Origin: Saprospiraceae bacterium
GTDB taxonomy: Bacteria > Bacteroidota > Bacteroidia > Chitinophagales > Saprospiraceae
DNA: 49,022 nt
Direction: 5' to 3'
Assembly: GCA_029263015.1 (NCBI GenBank)
Contig: JAJCYI010000062.1
Coordinates: forward strand, 1 to 49,022
Shown here: positions 8,565-17,425 of the stretch, in pieces
Numbering within the stretch: position 1 is the stretch's first letter
Layout: every line of letters begins with the position of its first letter
Position numbers and translations under genes: made by a program
Notes under the pieces: generated by a model
Databases searched by the model: none
The model's input: the letters and a program-made list of their open reading frames with translations, nothing else
What the model was told of the DNA's origin: nothing

Positions 8565-8604
8565 ATCCCGAATTTTTGCACTGCTAAAAATTCGGGATTT
8601 TTTA
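8565..8604 (+). terminator. Strong Rho-independent terminator after the transglycosylase
   Basis: ATCCCGAATTTTT (8565-8577) and AAAAATTCGGGAT (8586-8598) form a perfect 13-bp stem with an 8-nt loop, followed by TTTTTATT. Confidence 0.9.
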
Positions 8605-8706
8605 TTGAACACCTTTGTTCCCTATCCCCTACCATTTTGCCATCCAAGATTCTTTTCCGATTATTAAGCCCGAATTAGAAACAACATCAATCAAATCCTT
8701 CTTATC

Positions 8707-10074
8707 ATGTCAAATCCATTTCATAAAAAAACCAACCGCCGTCAATTTGTAAAAACTTCCAGTCTGGCTACTGCTGGTACGCTGTTGATTCCTTCCATGT
8801 TGGCCGCAAAGGCTCACATTGACGGGGATGATGCCATCAAAATTGCCCTTATTGGCTGCGGAGGCCGTGGCACAGGTGCTGCCATGCAGGCACTCCTTAC
8901 CAAGGAAAATGTAAAATTGGTGGCGATGGCTGATGCCTTCCGCGACCAGTTGGACAACTGCTACAATACTATTACCGCCGACGACATTTCCGATTGGTCG
9001 GGATCGGAGGAAAATTTGAAAGATCGGATTGATGTGCCAGAAGAGCACAAATTCGCTGGTTTTGACGCGTACAAAAAAGCCATTCCGTTAGCTGATGTGG
9101 TTATTTTGACAACGCCGCCGGGTTTCCGGCCTATTCATTTTGAGGAAGCTGTTCGGCAAGGGAAACATATTTTTATGGAAAAGCCCGTAGCTACTGATGC
9201 CGCTGGCATCCGCCGGGTTTTGGCATCCGCCGAAGATGCAAAAAAGAAAAAGCTCAATGTGGTGGTTGGCTTGCAACGCCACTACCAGACCAAATACCGA
9301 AAATGGGTGGAAATGATACAGGCTGGAGCCATTGGCGATGTTGTTACTTCCCATGTTTATTGGAACAATGATGGTGTGTGGGTCCGCTCTCGGGAAGAAT
9401 ATTCCAAAAGAGCAGGGAGGCCCTTGACCGAAATGGAATATCAAATGAGAAACTGGTATTATTTCACCTGGCTTTGTGGCGACCATATTTGTGAACAGCA
9501 CATTCACAACCTTGACGTGAGCAACTGGGTTAAAAATACCCATCCAGTTCGGGCGCATGGCATGGGTGGTAGGCAAGTCCGCATTGGCAAGGATTTCGGT
9601 GAAATATTCGACCACCATTTCATCGAGTACGAATATGCTGATGGCAGTCGGATGTACAGCCAATGCCGCCACCAACCTGGCACCATGAGCCGGGTGACTG
9701 AATCTTTTCAGGGAACGAATGGCGAAGCACCAAAACCAGGTGTGTTATTGACGCGGAGTGGCCACCAAATTTTCAAGCATGATGGACGAAAAGACGCAAA
9801 CCCCTATCAGGTGGAGCACGATGAACTGTTCGAGGCCATTGCAAAAGGAGAGTTCAAATTTACCGACGCCGAAAACGGCGCTATTGCTACTATGACTGCT
9901 ATCCTTGGCCGCATGGCCACTTACTCTGGCAAAATGGTGAAGTGGGACGAAGCTATCAATTCCAATGTGAGCCTGATACCTGATGGCTTTACTTGGGACA
10001 CCACGCCGCCGATTGTGCCAGGTCTTGATGGCATGTACCCCTGTGCAATACCTGGAAAGACGAAAGTGATCTGA
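8707..10074 (+). CDS. Gfo/Idh/MocA family oxidoreductase with Tat signal
   Basis: This is an NAD(P)-dependent dehydrogenase-like protein that probably acts on a sugar or polyol in the periplasm; the substrate is unknown. The N-terminus has a twin-arginine motif in TNRRQFVKTSS followed by a short hydrophobic stretch, so export in folded form is likely. The Rossmann fold starts with IALIGCGGRGTG (about 44-56). The family hallmark EKPVATD (about 158-164) is present. The C-terminal half has HICEQHIHNLDVSNW, placing conserved His residues in the active-site region. Secreted members of this family are common in Bacteroidota next to glycan-degrading genes, but no such genes are adjacent here. Confidence 0.9.
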   Translation: MSNPFHKKTNRRQFVKTSSLATAGTLLIPSMLAAKAHIDGDDAIKIALIGCGGRGTGAAMQALLTKENVKLVAMADAFRDQLDNCYNTITADDISDWSGSEENLKDRIDVPEEHKFAGFDAYKKAIPLADVVILTTPPGFRPIHFEEAVRQGKHIFMEKPVATDAAGIRRVLASAEDAKKKKLNVVVGLQRHYQTKYRKWVEMIQAGAIGDVVTSHVYWNNDGVWVRSREEYSKRAGRPLTEMEYQMRNWYYFTWLCGDHICEQHIHNLDVSNWVKNTHPVRAHGMGGRQVRIGKDFGEIFDHHFIEYEYADGSRMYSQCRHQPGTMSRVTESFQGTNGEAPKPGVLLTRSGHQIFKHDGRKDANPYQVEHDELFEAIAKGEFKFTDAENGAIATMTAILGRMATYSGKMVKWDEAINSNVSLIPDGFTWDTTPPIVPGLDGMYPCAIPGKTKVI

Positions 10075-10085
10075 TCGGAGAATGC

Positions 10086-10149
10086 GAGTTCTTGGTTCTT
10101 GGTTTGGGGGTTCATTTTTCGAAAACGCAGAACCAGAAACCAAGAACTC
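10086..10149. repeat. Imperfect inverted repeat between oxidoreductase and ApbE fusion
   Basis: GAGTTCTTGGTT (from 10086) pairs with AACCAAGAACTC (ending 10149). The arms continue imperfectly inward (TTCTTGGTTT with AACCAGAAACC). It lies inside the upstream extension of the ApbE reading frame and argues against the start at 10082. It may serve as a terminator or be a dispersed palindrome. Confidence 0.6.
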
Positions 10150-10171
10150 CAAACCAAACAACCATCTTACC

Positions 10172-11821
10172 ATGAAAAACTATCTCCCCATTCTACTCTT
10201 CTCCTTTCTTTTTATCCAAACTGCCACAAGCCAAGAAGGTGTTATTTATTTGGAAAACCCCTCGTTTGAGGGGACGCCTACGATTGGGGAACTGGGTTCT
10301 GAATTACCAAGCGGATGGACGAATTGTGGTTTTCAGAATGAAACGCCACCAGATGTCCATTTAGTTGAAGGAAACCCGTTTGGAGTGGAAACCTTGCCTA
10401 TTCATGGGAACACATACTTAGGCTTGGTTGTCAGGGAAAATGATACTTGGGAAAGAGTTTCGCAAAAATTAAGTTCTTCACTACAGGCGGGTGTAAAATA
10501 TGTTTTCAATATTTACATGGCTCGATCAGTATTTTACATGAGTCCTACCCCAACAAGCAATGGGCAAATGTTTAATTACACATCACCATGTAAGTTGCGA
10601 ATATGGGGCGGCGATGATTACTGCCAAAGACAAGAGTTACTTGCGAAAAGCAGTTTGGTAGTTAATGAAAAATGGTTGGAGTACCAATTGACATTAAAGC
10701 CATCTCATCAATATGAATCCATCACATTGGAAGCATTTTATGATACGCCGACCCTGTTCCCCTACAATGGCAATATTCTACTCGACCATGCATCTAACAT
10801 TATCCCTATTGATTCTTTTCAAATTGACAGCAGCAGGGTTGTTGAGGAGGATAGATTAAACTCAGGTGAGGGTTATTCTGAGGAGGAGTACATTGAATTC
10901 ATTAGGGACGATGAAAAAGGTAATATAATAATAGGTTCTGACCTCACCCGATTCGAATTCACTGAACAGCACATGGGCACGGAGTTCAAGATCGTGATGT
11001 ATGCTGAAAACGACTCGCTTGCGGCAAGTGTTGCTGGTGAAGCATTCGAGAGGATAGCTGAGTTGGAACAAATATTCAGTGATTATCAAGAAGATAGCGA
11101 GGTGAGCCTGCTTTCTGCCTTGTCAGGTACAGGAAGAGGGACTGAAGTAAGTGAAGACCTCCAGGAAGTATTGGTGTTGGCTCGGAAAATAGCAAAAGAA
11201 TCAAAAGGGACTTTTGACTTCACGGTAGGTGCTTTGACCAAACTCTGGCGGCGGGCTTTCCGGCAAAAAGAGGTTCCGTCTCAAAATGAAATCGAGAAAG
11301 CATTGAGTATGGTAGGGTATAAAAAGGTTTCAGTGAAAAAAAACAGGGTAATCCGAATTTTACAACCAGGCCTCCGTCTCGACTTTGGGGGTATTGCCAA
11401 AGGGTATGCGGTGGACGAAGTATTGAAGCTACTGAAAAAACGGGGTGTCCCCATCGCTTTGGTTGAAGGTGGCGGTGATATAGCAGCAGGAAATCCGCCG
11501 CCCGGCAAAGCAAGTTGGAAGGTTGAACGGGCCTTTTACGAAGAAAAAGAATTGAGAACAGAATTTATTAATATTGCCAACCAAGCCATCGCCACTTCTG
11601 GCGATAGCTATAAATATTTGGAAGAGGACGGCAAACGATATTCACACATTATTGACCCTCGGACAGGGTATGGCATCACGAGCAAGGAGATTGTATCTGT
11701 AGTTGCCCCAACCTGTGCAGAGGCTGATGCCTGGGCCACCGCATTAAGCGTAGAAGTGCTTGCGGGTGCATATTTAAAGCTAAAGAAAAATGGCTTTAAA
11801 ATCTATTTTTCAACATATTGA
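10172..11821 (+). CDS. ApbE-like FAD:protein FMN transferase fused to an N-terminal extracellular module
   Basis: This is a predicted exported flavinyltransferase that attaches FMN to Thr/Ser of target proteins. The ATG at 10172 gives a clear signal peptide (MKNYLPILLFSFLFIQTATS). Residues about 22-215 form a jelly-roll-like module (NPSFEGTP, GWTNCGF, GNTYLGLVVRENDTWE, QKLSSSLQAG, YMARS) of a kind also found in Bacteroidota OmpA-type surface proteins. Residues about 255-549 are ApbE: MGTEFKIV, FDFTVGALTKLW, LRLDFGGIAKGYAVD, LVEGGGDIAAG, AIATSGDSY, SHIIDPRTGYG and EADAWATALSV. No lipobox was seen, whereas many ApbE proteins are lipoproteins. The fusion is unusual. The frame opens at 10082 but that part is palindromic DNA. 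Confidence 0.87.
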   Translation: MKNYLPILLFSFLFIQTATSQEGVIYLENPSFEGTPTIGELGSELPSGWTNCGFQNETPPDVHLVEGNPFGVETLPIHGNTYLGLVVRENDTWERVSQKLSSSLQAGVKYVFNIYMARSVFYMSPTPTSNGQMFNYTSPCKLRIWGGDDYCQRQELLAKSSLVVNEKWLEYQLTLKPSHQYESITLEAFYDTPTLFPYNGNILLDHASNIIPIDSFQIDSSRVVEEDRLNSGEGYSEEEYIEFIRDDEKGNIIIGSDLTRFEFTEQHMGTEFKIVMYAENDSLAASVAGEAFERIAELEQIFSDYQEDSEVSLLSALSGTGRGTEVSEDLQEVLVLARKIAKESKGTFDFTVGALTKLWRRAFRQKEVPSQNEIEKALSMVGYKKVSVKKNRVIRILQPGLRLDFGGIAKGYAVDEVLKLLKKRGVPIALVEGGGDIAAGNPPPGKASWKVERAFYEEKELRTEFINIANQAIATSGDSYKYLEEDGKRYSHIIDPRTGYGITSKEIVSVVAPTCAEADAWATALSVEVLAGAYLKLKKNGFKIYFSTY

Positions 11822-11913
11822 AAAGGAAAAGAAAGTATAGAAATACTGAAATTTTGCTGTCATTCCCGAGTCATAAGTAATTTTTCCGGATACTTTTCAT
11901 TTACCAAATAACT

Positions 11914-11921
11914 TACATTTG
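11914..11921 (+). promoter_or_regulatory. Candidate -7 promoter motif for the serine protease
   Basis: TACATTTG matches TAnnTTTG and lies 33 nt before the ATG at 11955. It implies a short leader and supports that start over the TTG at 11919, which overlaps the motif. Confidence 0.55.
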
Positions 11922-11954
11922 TCCCAACAATACATTCAACAAAACTATCCTTCA

Positions 11955-14900
11955 ATGAAACAAGTCTTAACCTTAATGGTGCTGACCTTGGCCAGCCACC
12001 TACTTTCCGCTCAAAACGATCAGAGGATCGCCCAAACAAAAACCTCCATTTCCGAAATAGAACAAGTGGTCATGCCAGCCCAGGACAACAATGCCCTGTT
12101 GGCTACTGAAATGCAACGACGGGGCCCGGGCATTGCGCCTCGGTTTGCTGTTAACCTCGAAACGGACATTTCCCCACTGACCCACGGCAATTGGGAATCG
12201 CTGCCCAATGGCAAAGCGGTATGGCGGCTGCGTATATTTTCCGAAGGGGCAAAATCACTGAACCTTGGTTTCACCAAATATAATATGCCAAGTGGTGGCA
12301 GCCTCATCCTTTATTCACCTGATCAACAGCGCGTTATGGGGCCTTTTACGCCTGCTGATAATGAGGAACATGAGCAATTGTGGACGCCCGTTTTGGATGG
12401 TGACGAATTGGTCATTGAGGTTCAGGTGCCCATAGAAAACCAGCAACAGTTGGAGTTGGAATTAAAATATGTCAACCACGATTTTATTGGCTTTTCAGAA
12501 ATGGCTTCCGGCTCTTGCAACCTCGACGTGATCTGTGGCCTTGCAGATGGCTGGGGGATCGTGGAGGCTTACCGGGACATTATTCAGTCAGTGGCAGTGA
12601 TTGGGACTGGAGGCGGAACATTCTGTACTGGCTTTTTGGTCAATAACGCCCGTCAGGATTGCACGCCTTATTTCATGACGGCCAATCACTGTGGGATTAA
12701 TAATGGAAATGCAGCATCATTAGTCACTTATTGGAATTTTTTCAACAGCACCTGCCGTCAGCCCAACTCACCTCAAAGCGGTGGCAATGGCAATGGTAGT
12801 TTAACCGATTTCAATACTGGTTCCATCTTTCGAGCAGGATGGGGCAATTCTGATTTTACGCTGGTCGAACTGGACGACCCTGTGTCCCCGACTGCCGATG
12901 CATTTTTTGCAGGATGGAGCGCGGAGGACTTTGCACCTACCGACACTGTGATTGCGATCCACCACCCAAGCACGGATGAGAAAAGGATCAGCTTTGAGTA
13001 CGAACCAACATTTGTCAGTAACTACCTCGGAGCAGCGCCCATAGCAAATGGTAACCACATCACGGTGGAAGATTGGGACATTGGCACTACTGAGGGAGGT
13101 TCTTCTGGCTCACCTTTGTTCAATAGGTTGGGCAGGGTAGTAGGTCAACTGCACGGTGGCTTTGCTGCCTGTGGCAATAACGATCTTGATTCCTACGGCT
13201 GGTTCCATTCTTCCTGGGAAGGCGGCGGATCGGTAACGACGAGGCTACGGGATTGGCTTGACCCTGATGATACGGGAGTTATTGTTTTGGATGGCCGGGC
13301 CGATATGCAGTGCCAATTCACAGTGGTAGCAACGCCACCTGCAATAGAACTTTGTGTGCCCGATGAGGCACAATTTGCAATTGATGTGAGCGTCAATTTT
13401 CAGTCAGATGTAAGTTTGACAGTAAACGGACTTCCAATGGAACTGACGGCAACATTTGCCGATAACCCCGTCATGCCTGACAGTAGTACTATCCTGACGA
13501 TCGGGAATACAAGTGCTTTACCTTCTGGTAGTTATCAATTTACAGTGATTGGTACGGACGGCACAGAATCAAGCTTTTCCACCCTGACCCTCGCCATTTC
13601 CAATGGGGTTCCTGATGCCCCGAATATGACTAATCCTGCTGATGGCGAAACAGGGATTGGTCTCATGCCTGTTTTTACTTGGAATGGCAATCCGAATGCC
13701 AGCTACTCCATTGAAATAGCAACCGATCTAGATTTTACCGATATAATAATGAGTGGCGCAGGGTTGAGCTTGGCAGAATTTCAGGCAACCATGGCATTGC
13801 TCACCTCTGAAGAATATTTTTGGCGGGTGAAAGGGGAAAACGTTTGCGGTGAAGGTGATTGGTCAAATGTGCGCTCATTCACTACCGCTGCCATCATTTG
13901 TGGTCCAACCATTTCCACCGATGTCCCCAAACCAATAAGTGCAAGCGGCACGCCTACCGTAACTTCTACACTCGAAATAACTTCGGGGGGCTTGATTGAC
14001 GATGTAAATGTGAACAACATAGAAATAGCACATACCTGGGTGAGTGACGTGCGTATCGAACTGACTTCTCCCGCCGGCACCACTATTCAATTGATGGATA
14101 ATGTTGGGGGGGGCAATTGCCAGAGTAATAATGCGCTCCTAAATTTCGATGACCAAGCTGCCAACACTTATGCAGATTTGGATGCCATGTGCAATCAAAT
14201 ACCCCCTGCATTGGAAGGTGCTTTTCAGCCCAACGAGGCCCTGTCTGCATTTGTTGGGGAGCAGGCAACGGGTACTTGGACTTTAAGAGTTTTTGATGAT
14301 GTCAATCAGGATGGTGGATCATTGAATAATTGGGCCTTGGGTATTTGCACGATCATTCCAAATGATTTTTCTGTCACGCCTTCGGCAAATGAAATAGTCG
14401 CCTGCATGCTTGACACGGCATCGTTCAGTTTGTTATTGGGCGGGGCTTTTGACGGCACGAACGGTGTAAGCCTCTCGGCAAATAATCTCCCTCCAGGCGC
14501 GGTTGCTGTTTTTGACCCCAATCCTGCTGCACCTGCATCTGAAGTGAGTGTTAATGTTTTTGGTGCGGCATCAGCAGGTGTTTTTGACATTGAAATATTG
14601 GCCGATGATGGCACGGATACAGGCACGACACAAGTGGAATGGACGCTCAATGCTGCTCCTGATGCCCCTGTGGGTGTGTTCCCCGCACCCGATGGAATGG
14701 ACATACCAATCAACCTTGCTGTTTTATGGACGGATGCGCCTGATGCGACTTCTTACAATTTGCTGATCGCAACAGATCCAGACATGAACAGTGTGTTTTT
14801 CTCAGGTTTTTCTCCCGTCAATTCCATGACGGTCAGCGGCCTCGAATATTGTACAACTTATTACTGGCAAGTGATCGCATCGGGCGACTGCGGCGAATCA

Positions 14901-15779
14901 GGTGTTGCGGATACCTATTCTTTTATCACCGAGACAGCCCTCATTTTTGAGGTTGGCGACGACCTAGAGTCCTGCAACATCGGCGAAGTCACTTCCAGTG
15001 TGGCCGTGGACGGGTGTTATGAGAGCACAGGTGTACAGCTTTCTGCCAGCGGGCTTCCAGCTGGCATGTCGGTCAACTTCCCGGTCAACCCTGTTTTCTC
15101 AGGCAATGTTGCCGATGTCGAACTGACACTCGACAATGTAGCCGTTGGGAGTTACACCATTACCATTGAAGGTTCAGACGGGGTGAACGCCGTTTCGGCG
15201 GAATTCACTTTGCAGGTGATCGGCCCCGCCACCGAGGCAGAAATGACTGCCCCGGCCGATGCCGCCGTGGATGTCAGTGTGGCACCTACCTTCACCTGGA
15301 ACGCAGTAGCCGGGGCGACAGGCTACCTTTTTGAACTGGCGACGGACGACGGATTTACTGACCTTGTTTACAATGTAATGCTTGCGGGGGCTACTTATAC
15401 CCTGCCTAGCGACCTTGACCCACTCACCATTTATTACTGGCGGGTAACGGCCATCAACGATTGCGGCAGCACAACCGCCGCCCCGTTCAGTTTCGAGACG
15501 ATGTTCGTGGATGCGGTCGTGGAGGTCAATGGATTCCAGGTCGAAGTTTTGCCAAACCCGACTAGCGGTATTTTGAATATCAGAAGTTCAGGCCAACTAC
15601 AGGGAGAAATACTGGTTGACCTATATTCAATTAATGGCATCCATTTAATGGAAAAGAAACTGGTGCCAGGCATTCCTGCTGTTAGGCTCGATCTTATGGA
15701 TTATCCTGCTGGGGTGTACCTGTTGAGGTTGAAGTCGGGGGACGCTGTTGTTACGGAGCGGATTATTTTAGAGAAATAG
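11955..15779 (+). CDS. Secreted trypsin-like (lysyl endopeptidase-type) serine protease with P domain and T9SS sorting domain
   Basis: This is a large exported protease (1274 aa). The signal peptide is MKQVLTLMVLTLASHLLSA. A prodomain of about 170 residues precedes the S1-type catalytic domain: FMTANHCG (catalytic His about 245), DFTLVELDDP (Asp) and TEGGSSGSPLF (Ser about 382), with the TANHC pattern of lysyl endopeptidases. Then come fibronectin III-like modules (PADGETGIGLMPVFTW, PAPDGMDIPINLAVLW, PADAAVDVSVAPTFTW). A proprotein-convertase P-like domain (about 655-795) contains HTWVSDVRIELTSPAGT and GTWTLRVFDD. The end is a T9SS type A domain (VLPNPTSGILNI ... GVYLLRLKSG). Export through the Sec pathway and T9SS to the surface or medium is inferred. 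ATG 11955 is used because the signal peptide starts there. Confidence 0.93.
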   Translation: MKQVLTLMVLTLASHLLSAQNDQRIAQTKTSISEIEQVVMPAQDNNALLATEMQRRGPGIAPRFAVNLETDISPLTHGNWESLPNGKAVWRLRIFSEGAKSLNLGFTKYNMPSGGSLILYSPDQQRVMGPFTPADNEEHEQLWTPVLDGDELVIEVQVPIENQQQLELELKYVNHDFIGFSEMASGSCNLDVICGLADGWGIVEAYRDIIQSVAVIGTGGGTFCTGFLVNNARQDCTPYFMTANHCGINNGNAASLVTYWNFFNSTCRQPNSPQSGGNGNGSLTDFNTGSIFRAGWGNSDFTLVELDDPVSPTADAFFAGWSAEDFAPTDTVIAIHHPSTDEKRISFEYEPTFVSNYLGAAPIANGNHITVEDWDIGTTEGGSSGSPLFNRLGRVVGQLHGGFAACGNNDLDSYGWFHSSWEGGGSVTTRLRDWLDPDDTGVIVLDGRADMQCQFTVVATPPAIELCVPDEAQFAIDVSVNFQSDVSLTVNGLPMELTATFADNPVMPDSSTILTIGNTSALPSGSYQFTVIGTDGTESSFSTLTLAISNGVPDAPNMTNPADGETGIGLMPVFTWNGNPNASYSIEIATDLDFTDIIMSGAGLSLAEFQATMALLTSEEYFWRVKGENVCGEGDWSNVRSFTTAAIICGPTISTDVPKPISASGTPTVTSTLEITSGGLIDDVNVNNIEIAHTWVSDVRIELTSPAGTTIQLMDNVGGGNCQSNNALLNFDDQAANTYADLDAMCNQIPPALEGAFQPNEALSAFVGEQATGTWTLRVFDDVNQDGGSLNNWALGICTIIPNDFSVTPSANEIVACMLDTASFSLLLGGAFDGTNGVSLSANNLPPGAVAVFDPNPAAPASEVSVNVFGAASAGVFDIEILADDGTDTGTTQVEWTLNAAPDAPVGVFPAPDGMDIPINLAVLWTDAPDATSYNLLIATDPDMNSVFFSGFSPVNSMTVSGLEYCTTYYWQVIASGDCGESGVADTYSFITETALIFEVGDDLESCNIGEVTSSVAVDGCYESTGVQLSASGLPAGMSVNFPVNPVFSGNVADVELTLDNVAVGSYTITIEGSDGVNAVSAEFTLQVIGPATEAEMTAPADAAVDVSVAPTFTWNAVAGATGYLFELATDDGFTDLVYNVMLAGATYTLPSDLDPLTIYYWRVTAINDCGSTTAAPFSFETMFVDAVVEVNGFQVEVLPNPTSGILNIRSSGQLQGEILVDLYSINGIHLMEKKLVPGIPAVRLDLMDYPAGVYLLRLKSGDAVVTERIILEK

Positions 15780-15781
15780 TT

Positions 15782-15850
15782 TTAAACGCAGAGGTGCAAA
15801 GACGCTGAGAGGAACAATACTTCTCAGCGTCTTTGCACCTCTGCGTTTAA
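15782..15850. terminator. Long perfect palindrome between convergent genes
   Basis: Perfect 29-bp inverted arms (15782-15810 and 15822-15850) containing GCAGAGGTGCAAAGACGC enclose an 11-nt loop. It fills the gap between the protease gene (+) and the membrane protein gene (-), so it probably terminates both. The CGCAGAG-type sequence resembles dispersed palindromes found in many bacterial genomes. Confidence 0.75.
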
Positions 15851-15853
15851 TTC

Positions 15854-16333
15854 TTATTCAAACATATTGTCATAGTCGTTGTCTTTCTTCTTCCCTTGTT
15901 TTTGTCCCATTCGTTCGAGGCGGGGCAATTCGAGGATTTCATCTTTTTTGGATTTGCTGCTGATTTCTTCAAAATCCACAAAACCCCCTTCCTGTTTTTG
16001 CTCAAATTCCTGCGTGACTTCTTTTACTTTTTTCTTAAAAAGTGCTTTTGCAAATAAAAATGGAAAGACCACCATGTAACCGATAATGGTGAAAATAATG
16101 GCTCCGACGCCAAATATTGGATTGGACTTAACCGACTTAATCAGCCATTTTCCATAATTTATCACAACTGATTTGTCAATAATAAAAGCAATGACCAGCA
16201 GGGCAGGGGCGACCCATTGCAGCACCCAAAATATGCCGGACATGATAAAAAAGATACCTACAAAAAAAGCAACCAGCAGCACTATGCCGAGGATGCCATC
16301 TACTTTGAACTGGGAAGAAATGCGGTTGGTCAT
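15854..16333 (-). CDS. Small membrane protein of unknown function
   Basis: The product (159 aa) is not recognised. It has two adjacent hydrophobic segments near the N-terminus (GILGIVLLVAFFVGIFFIM and FWVLQWVAPALLVIAFII, about residues 13-52) and a third (IFGVGAIIFTIIGYMVVFPF, about 73-92). The C-terminal half (about 95-159) is highly charged, Lys/Glu-rich and probably cytoplasmic. Codon use looks like that of the neighbours, and the frame ends cleanly at the palindrome shared with the protease gene. The start ATG at 16333 gives a short polar N-terminus before the first membrane segment. Confidence 0.7.
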   Translation of the reverse strand: MTNRISSQFKVDGILGIVLLVAFFVGIFFIMSGIFWVLQWVAPALLVIAFIIDKSVVINYGKWLIKSVKSNPIFGVGAIIFTIIGYMVVFPFLFAKALFKKKVKEVTQEFEQKQEGGFVDFEEISSKSKKDEILELPRLERMGQKQGKKKDNDYDNMFE

Positions 16334-16380
16334 GGTAATAGTTGTGTACTTGTCTATAATTTTTGTTCGTCAATTAACAA

Positions 16381-16545
16381 TAAGTGAAGAGGTATAAATA
16401 AGTTATTCCAAGATACGCCTCTATTTTTTCTTTTAAATGGACTTCAAAAATCAAGCATAGCCCAAGCTACGGTTGACTTTTTTAAGTTCTTTTAAAAGGA
16501 ATAAAGAGCAAGAAGATTGGGGTAAGTTATTTATACTTCTTCACT
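16381..16545. repeat. About 165-bp foldback element with possible 5-bp flanking duplication
   Basis: The left half, starting TAAGTGAAGAGGTATAAATAA, is matched over about 75 nt (roughly 75-80% identity) by the reverse complement of the right half, ending TTATTTATACTTCTTCACT. The centre is near 16463. AACAA occurs directly on both sides (16376-16380 and 16546-16550) and could be a target duplication, though it is low-complexity sequence. A separate 9-bp inverted repeat (AACAACTTG 16546-16554, CAAGTTGTT 16566-16574) follows. No ORF is present, so it looks like a MITE or a long hairpin RNA region. Confidence 0.6.
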
Positions 16546-16574
16546 AACAACTTGCTGGCTTCTAACAAGTTGTT

Positions 16575-16698
16575 CAAAAGTACCAGATTTTGACGGTAAG
16601 CAGAATTTTTTCGGTGGACGACAGACAGTGGACGATGGACGGAAAGCTGTCGTGTACGCTATATTTTGGAATAATATTTCAATTGCCCGCAAAGCACC
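16575..16698. other. Non-coding stretch with short inverted repeats
   Basis: ACGACAG (about 16619) pairs with CTGTCGT (about 16648), and degenerate GTGGACGATGGACGG-type repeats are present. No gene was seen. It lies at the 3' side of the Nudix gene. Confidence 0.3.
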
Positions 16699-17346
16699 CT
16701 ACCGTTCGCTGCTCGCCGTCTGTCGTTTCCCGTCCAAAACCTCCATCAGCTCACTTATCATCATGGCTGTGGCGCCCCACAAAACTTTACTTTCAACATC
16801 ATAATATGGGACTTTTTTCAATGACAAATGCTTGTTGACGCGGATGTCAGTCACGCGCTTGGTTGCTTCGTTTCGAAAATGTGAAAGTGGCACTTCGAGT
16901 ACCTGACTGACTTCCTCTTCCTGAATGGAATAAGTAGGCTGGCAATCCAAAAAGCCCACATAAGGATGCACTTGGAAATTGCTCACCGGAATGTACAGCT
17001 CGCTCAACTTGCCCAGTATTTTTATTTCTTTTTGTAAAATGCCGACCTCTTCTTCCGTTTCCCTCAGAGCTGTTTTCAGCATTGTGCCGTCGTGGGGTTC
17101 TGCTTTCCCTCCGGGGAAACTGATCTGACCACCATGCCGGTCTCTATCATTGGGATTGCGCTGAATGAGCACTATGTGCCAAGCCCCGTTTTTTGGAAAA
17201 AGCGTGGCGAGAACACCTGCTTGCCGAGCATCTTCAGGAGCAGCCATGTACAGGCGACGGGAAGTAGGTGCCATTTTGAGTTGAGCTTCGCGGCCTGGGA
17301 GGTTTTGTTGGAGGTTTTGTTGAAGTTTGTTTATGAAGTCAGACAT
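16699..17346 (-). CDS. Nudix hydrolase, CoA pyrophosphatase-like
   Basis: This is a predicted cytoplasmic nucleoside-diphosphate-linked hydrolase (215 aa). The Nudix box is complete: GGKAEPHDG, then TALRETEEEVGI (GX5EX7REUXEEXGU). The preceding HGGQISFPGG matches the signature of the NudL/CoA-pyrophosphatase group, which splits CoA into 3',5'-ADP and phosphopantetheine. The ATG at 17346 gives MSDFINKLQQNLQ. The C-terminus includes YYDVESKVLWGATAMM, also typical of this group. It shares strand and direction with the upstream ATPase but is separated by 79 nt. Substrate assignment is by motif only. Confidence 0.88.
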   Translation of the reverse strand: MSDFINKLQQNLQQNLPGREAQLKMAPTSRRLYMAAPEDARQAGVLATLFPKNGAWHIVLIQRNPNDRDRHGGQISFPGGKAEPHDGTMLKTALRETEEEVGILQKEIKILGKLSELYIPVSNFQVHPYVGFLDCQPTYSIQEEEVSQVLEVPLSHFRNEATKRVTDIRVNKHLSLKKVPYYDVESKVLWGATAMMISELMEVLDGKRQTASSER

Positions 17347-17425
17347 AGTTTTAAAATGGAATCAATAAGATATAGCGGTAAACGGGTGAGCGGTAAAATG
17401 GTTGAGGGGTGTGTAAATTAGGCGT

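Noticed and set aside
10082-10171. Upstream extension of the ApbE fusion frame
   Set aside because: This DNA is an inverted repeat, and the signal peptide begins at ATG 10172.
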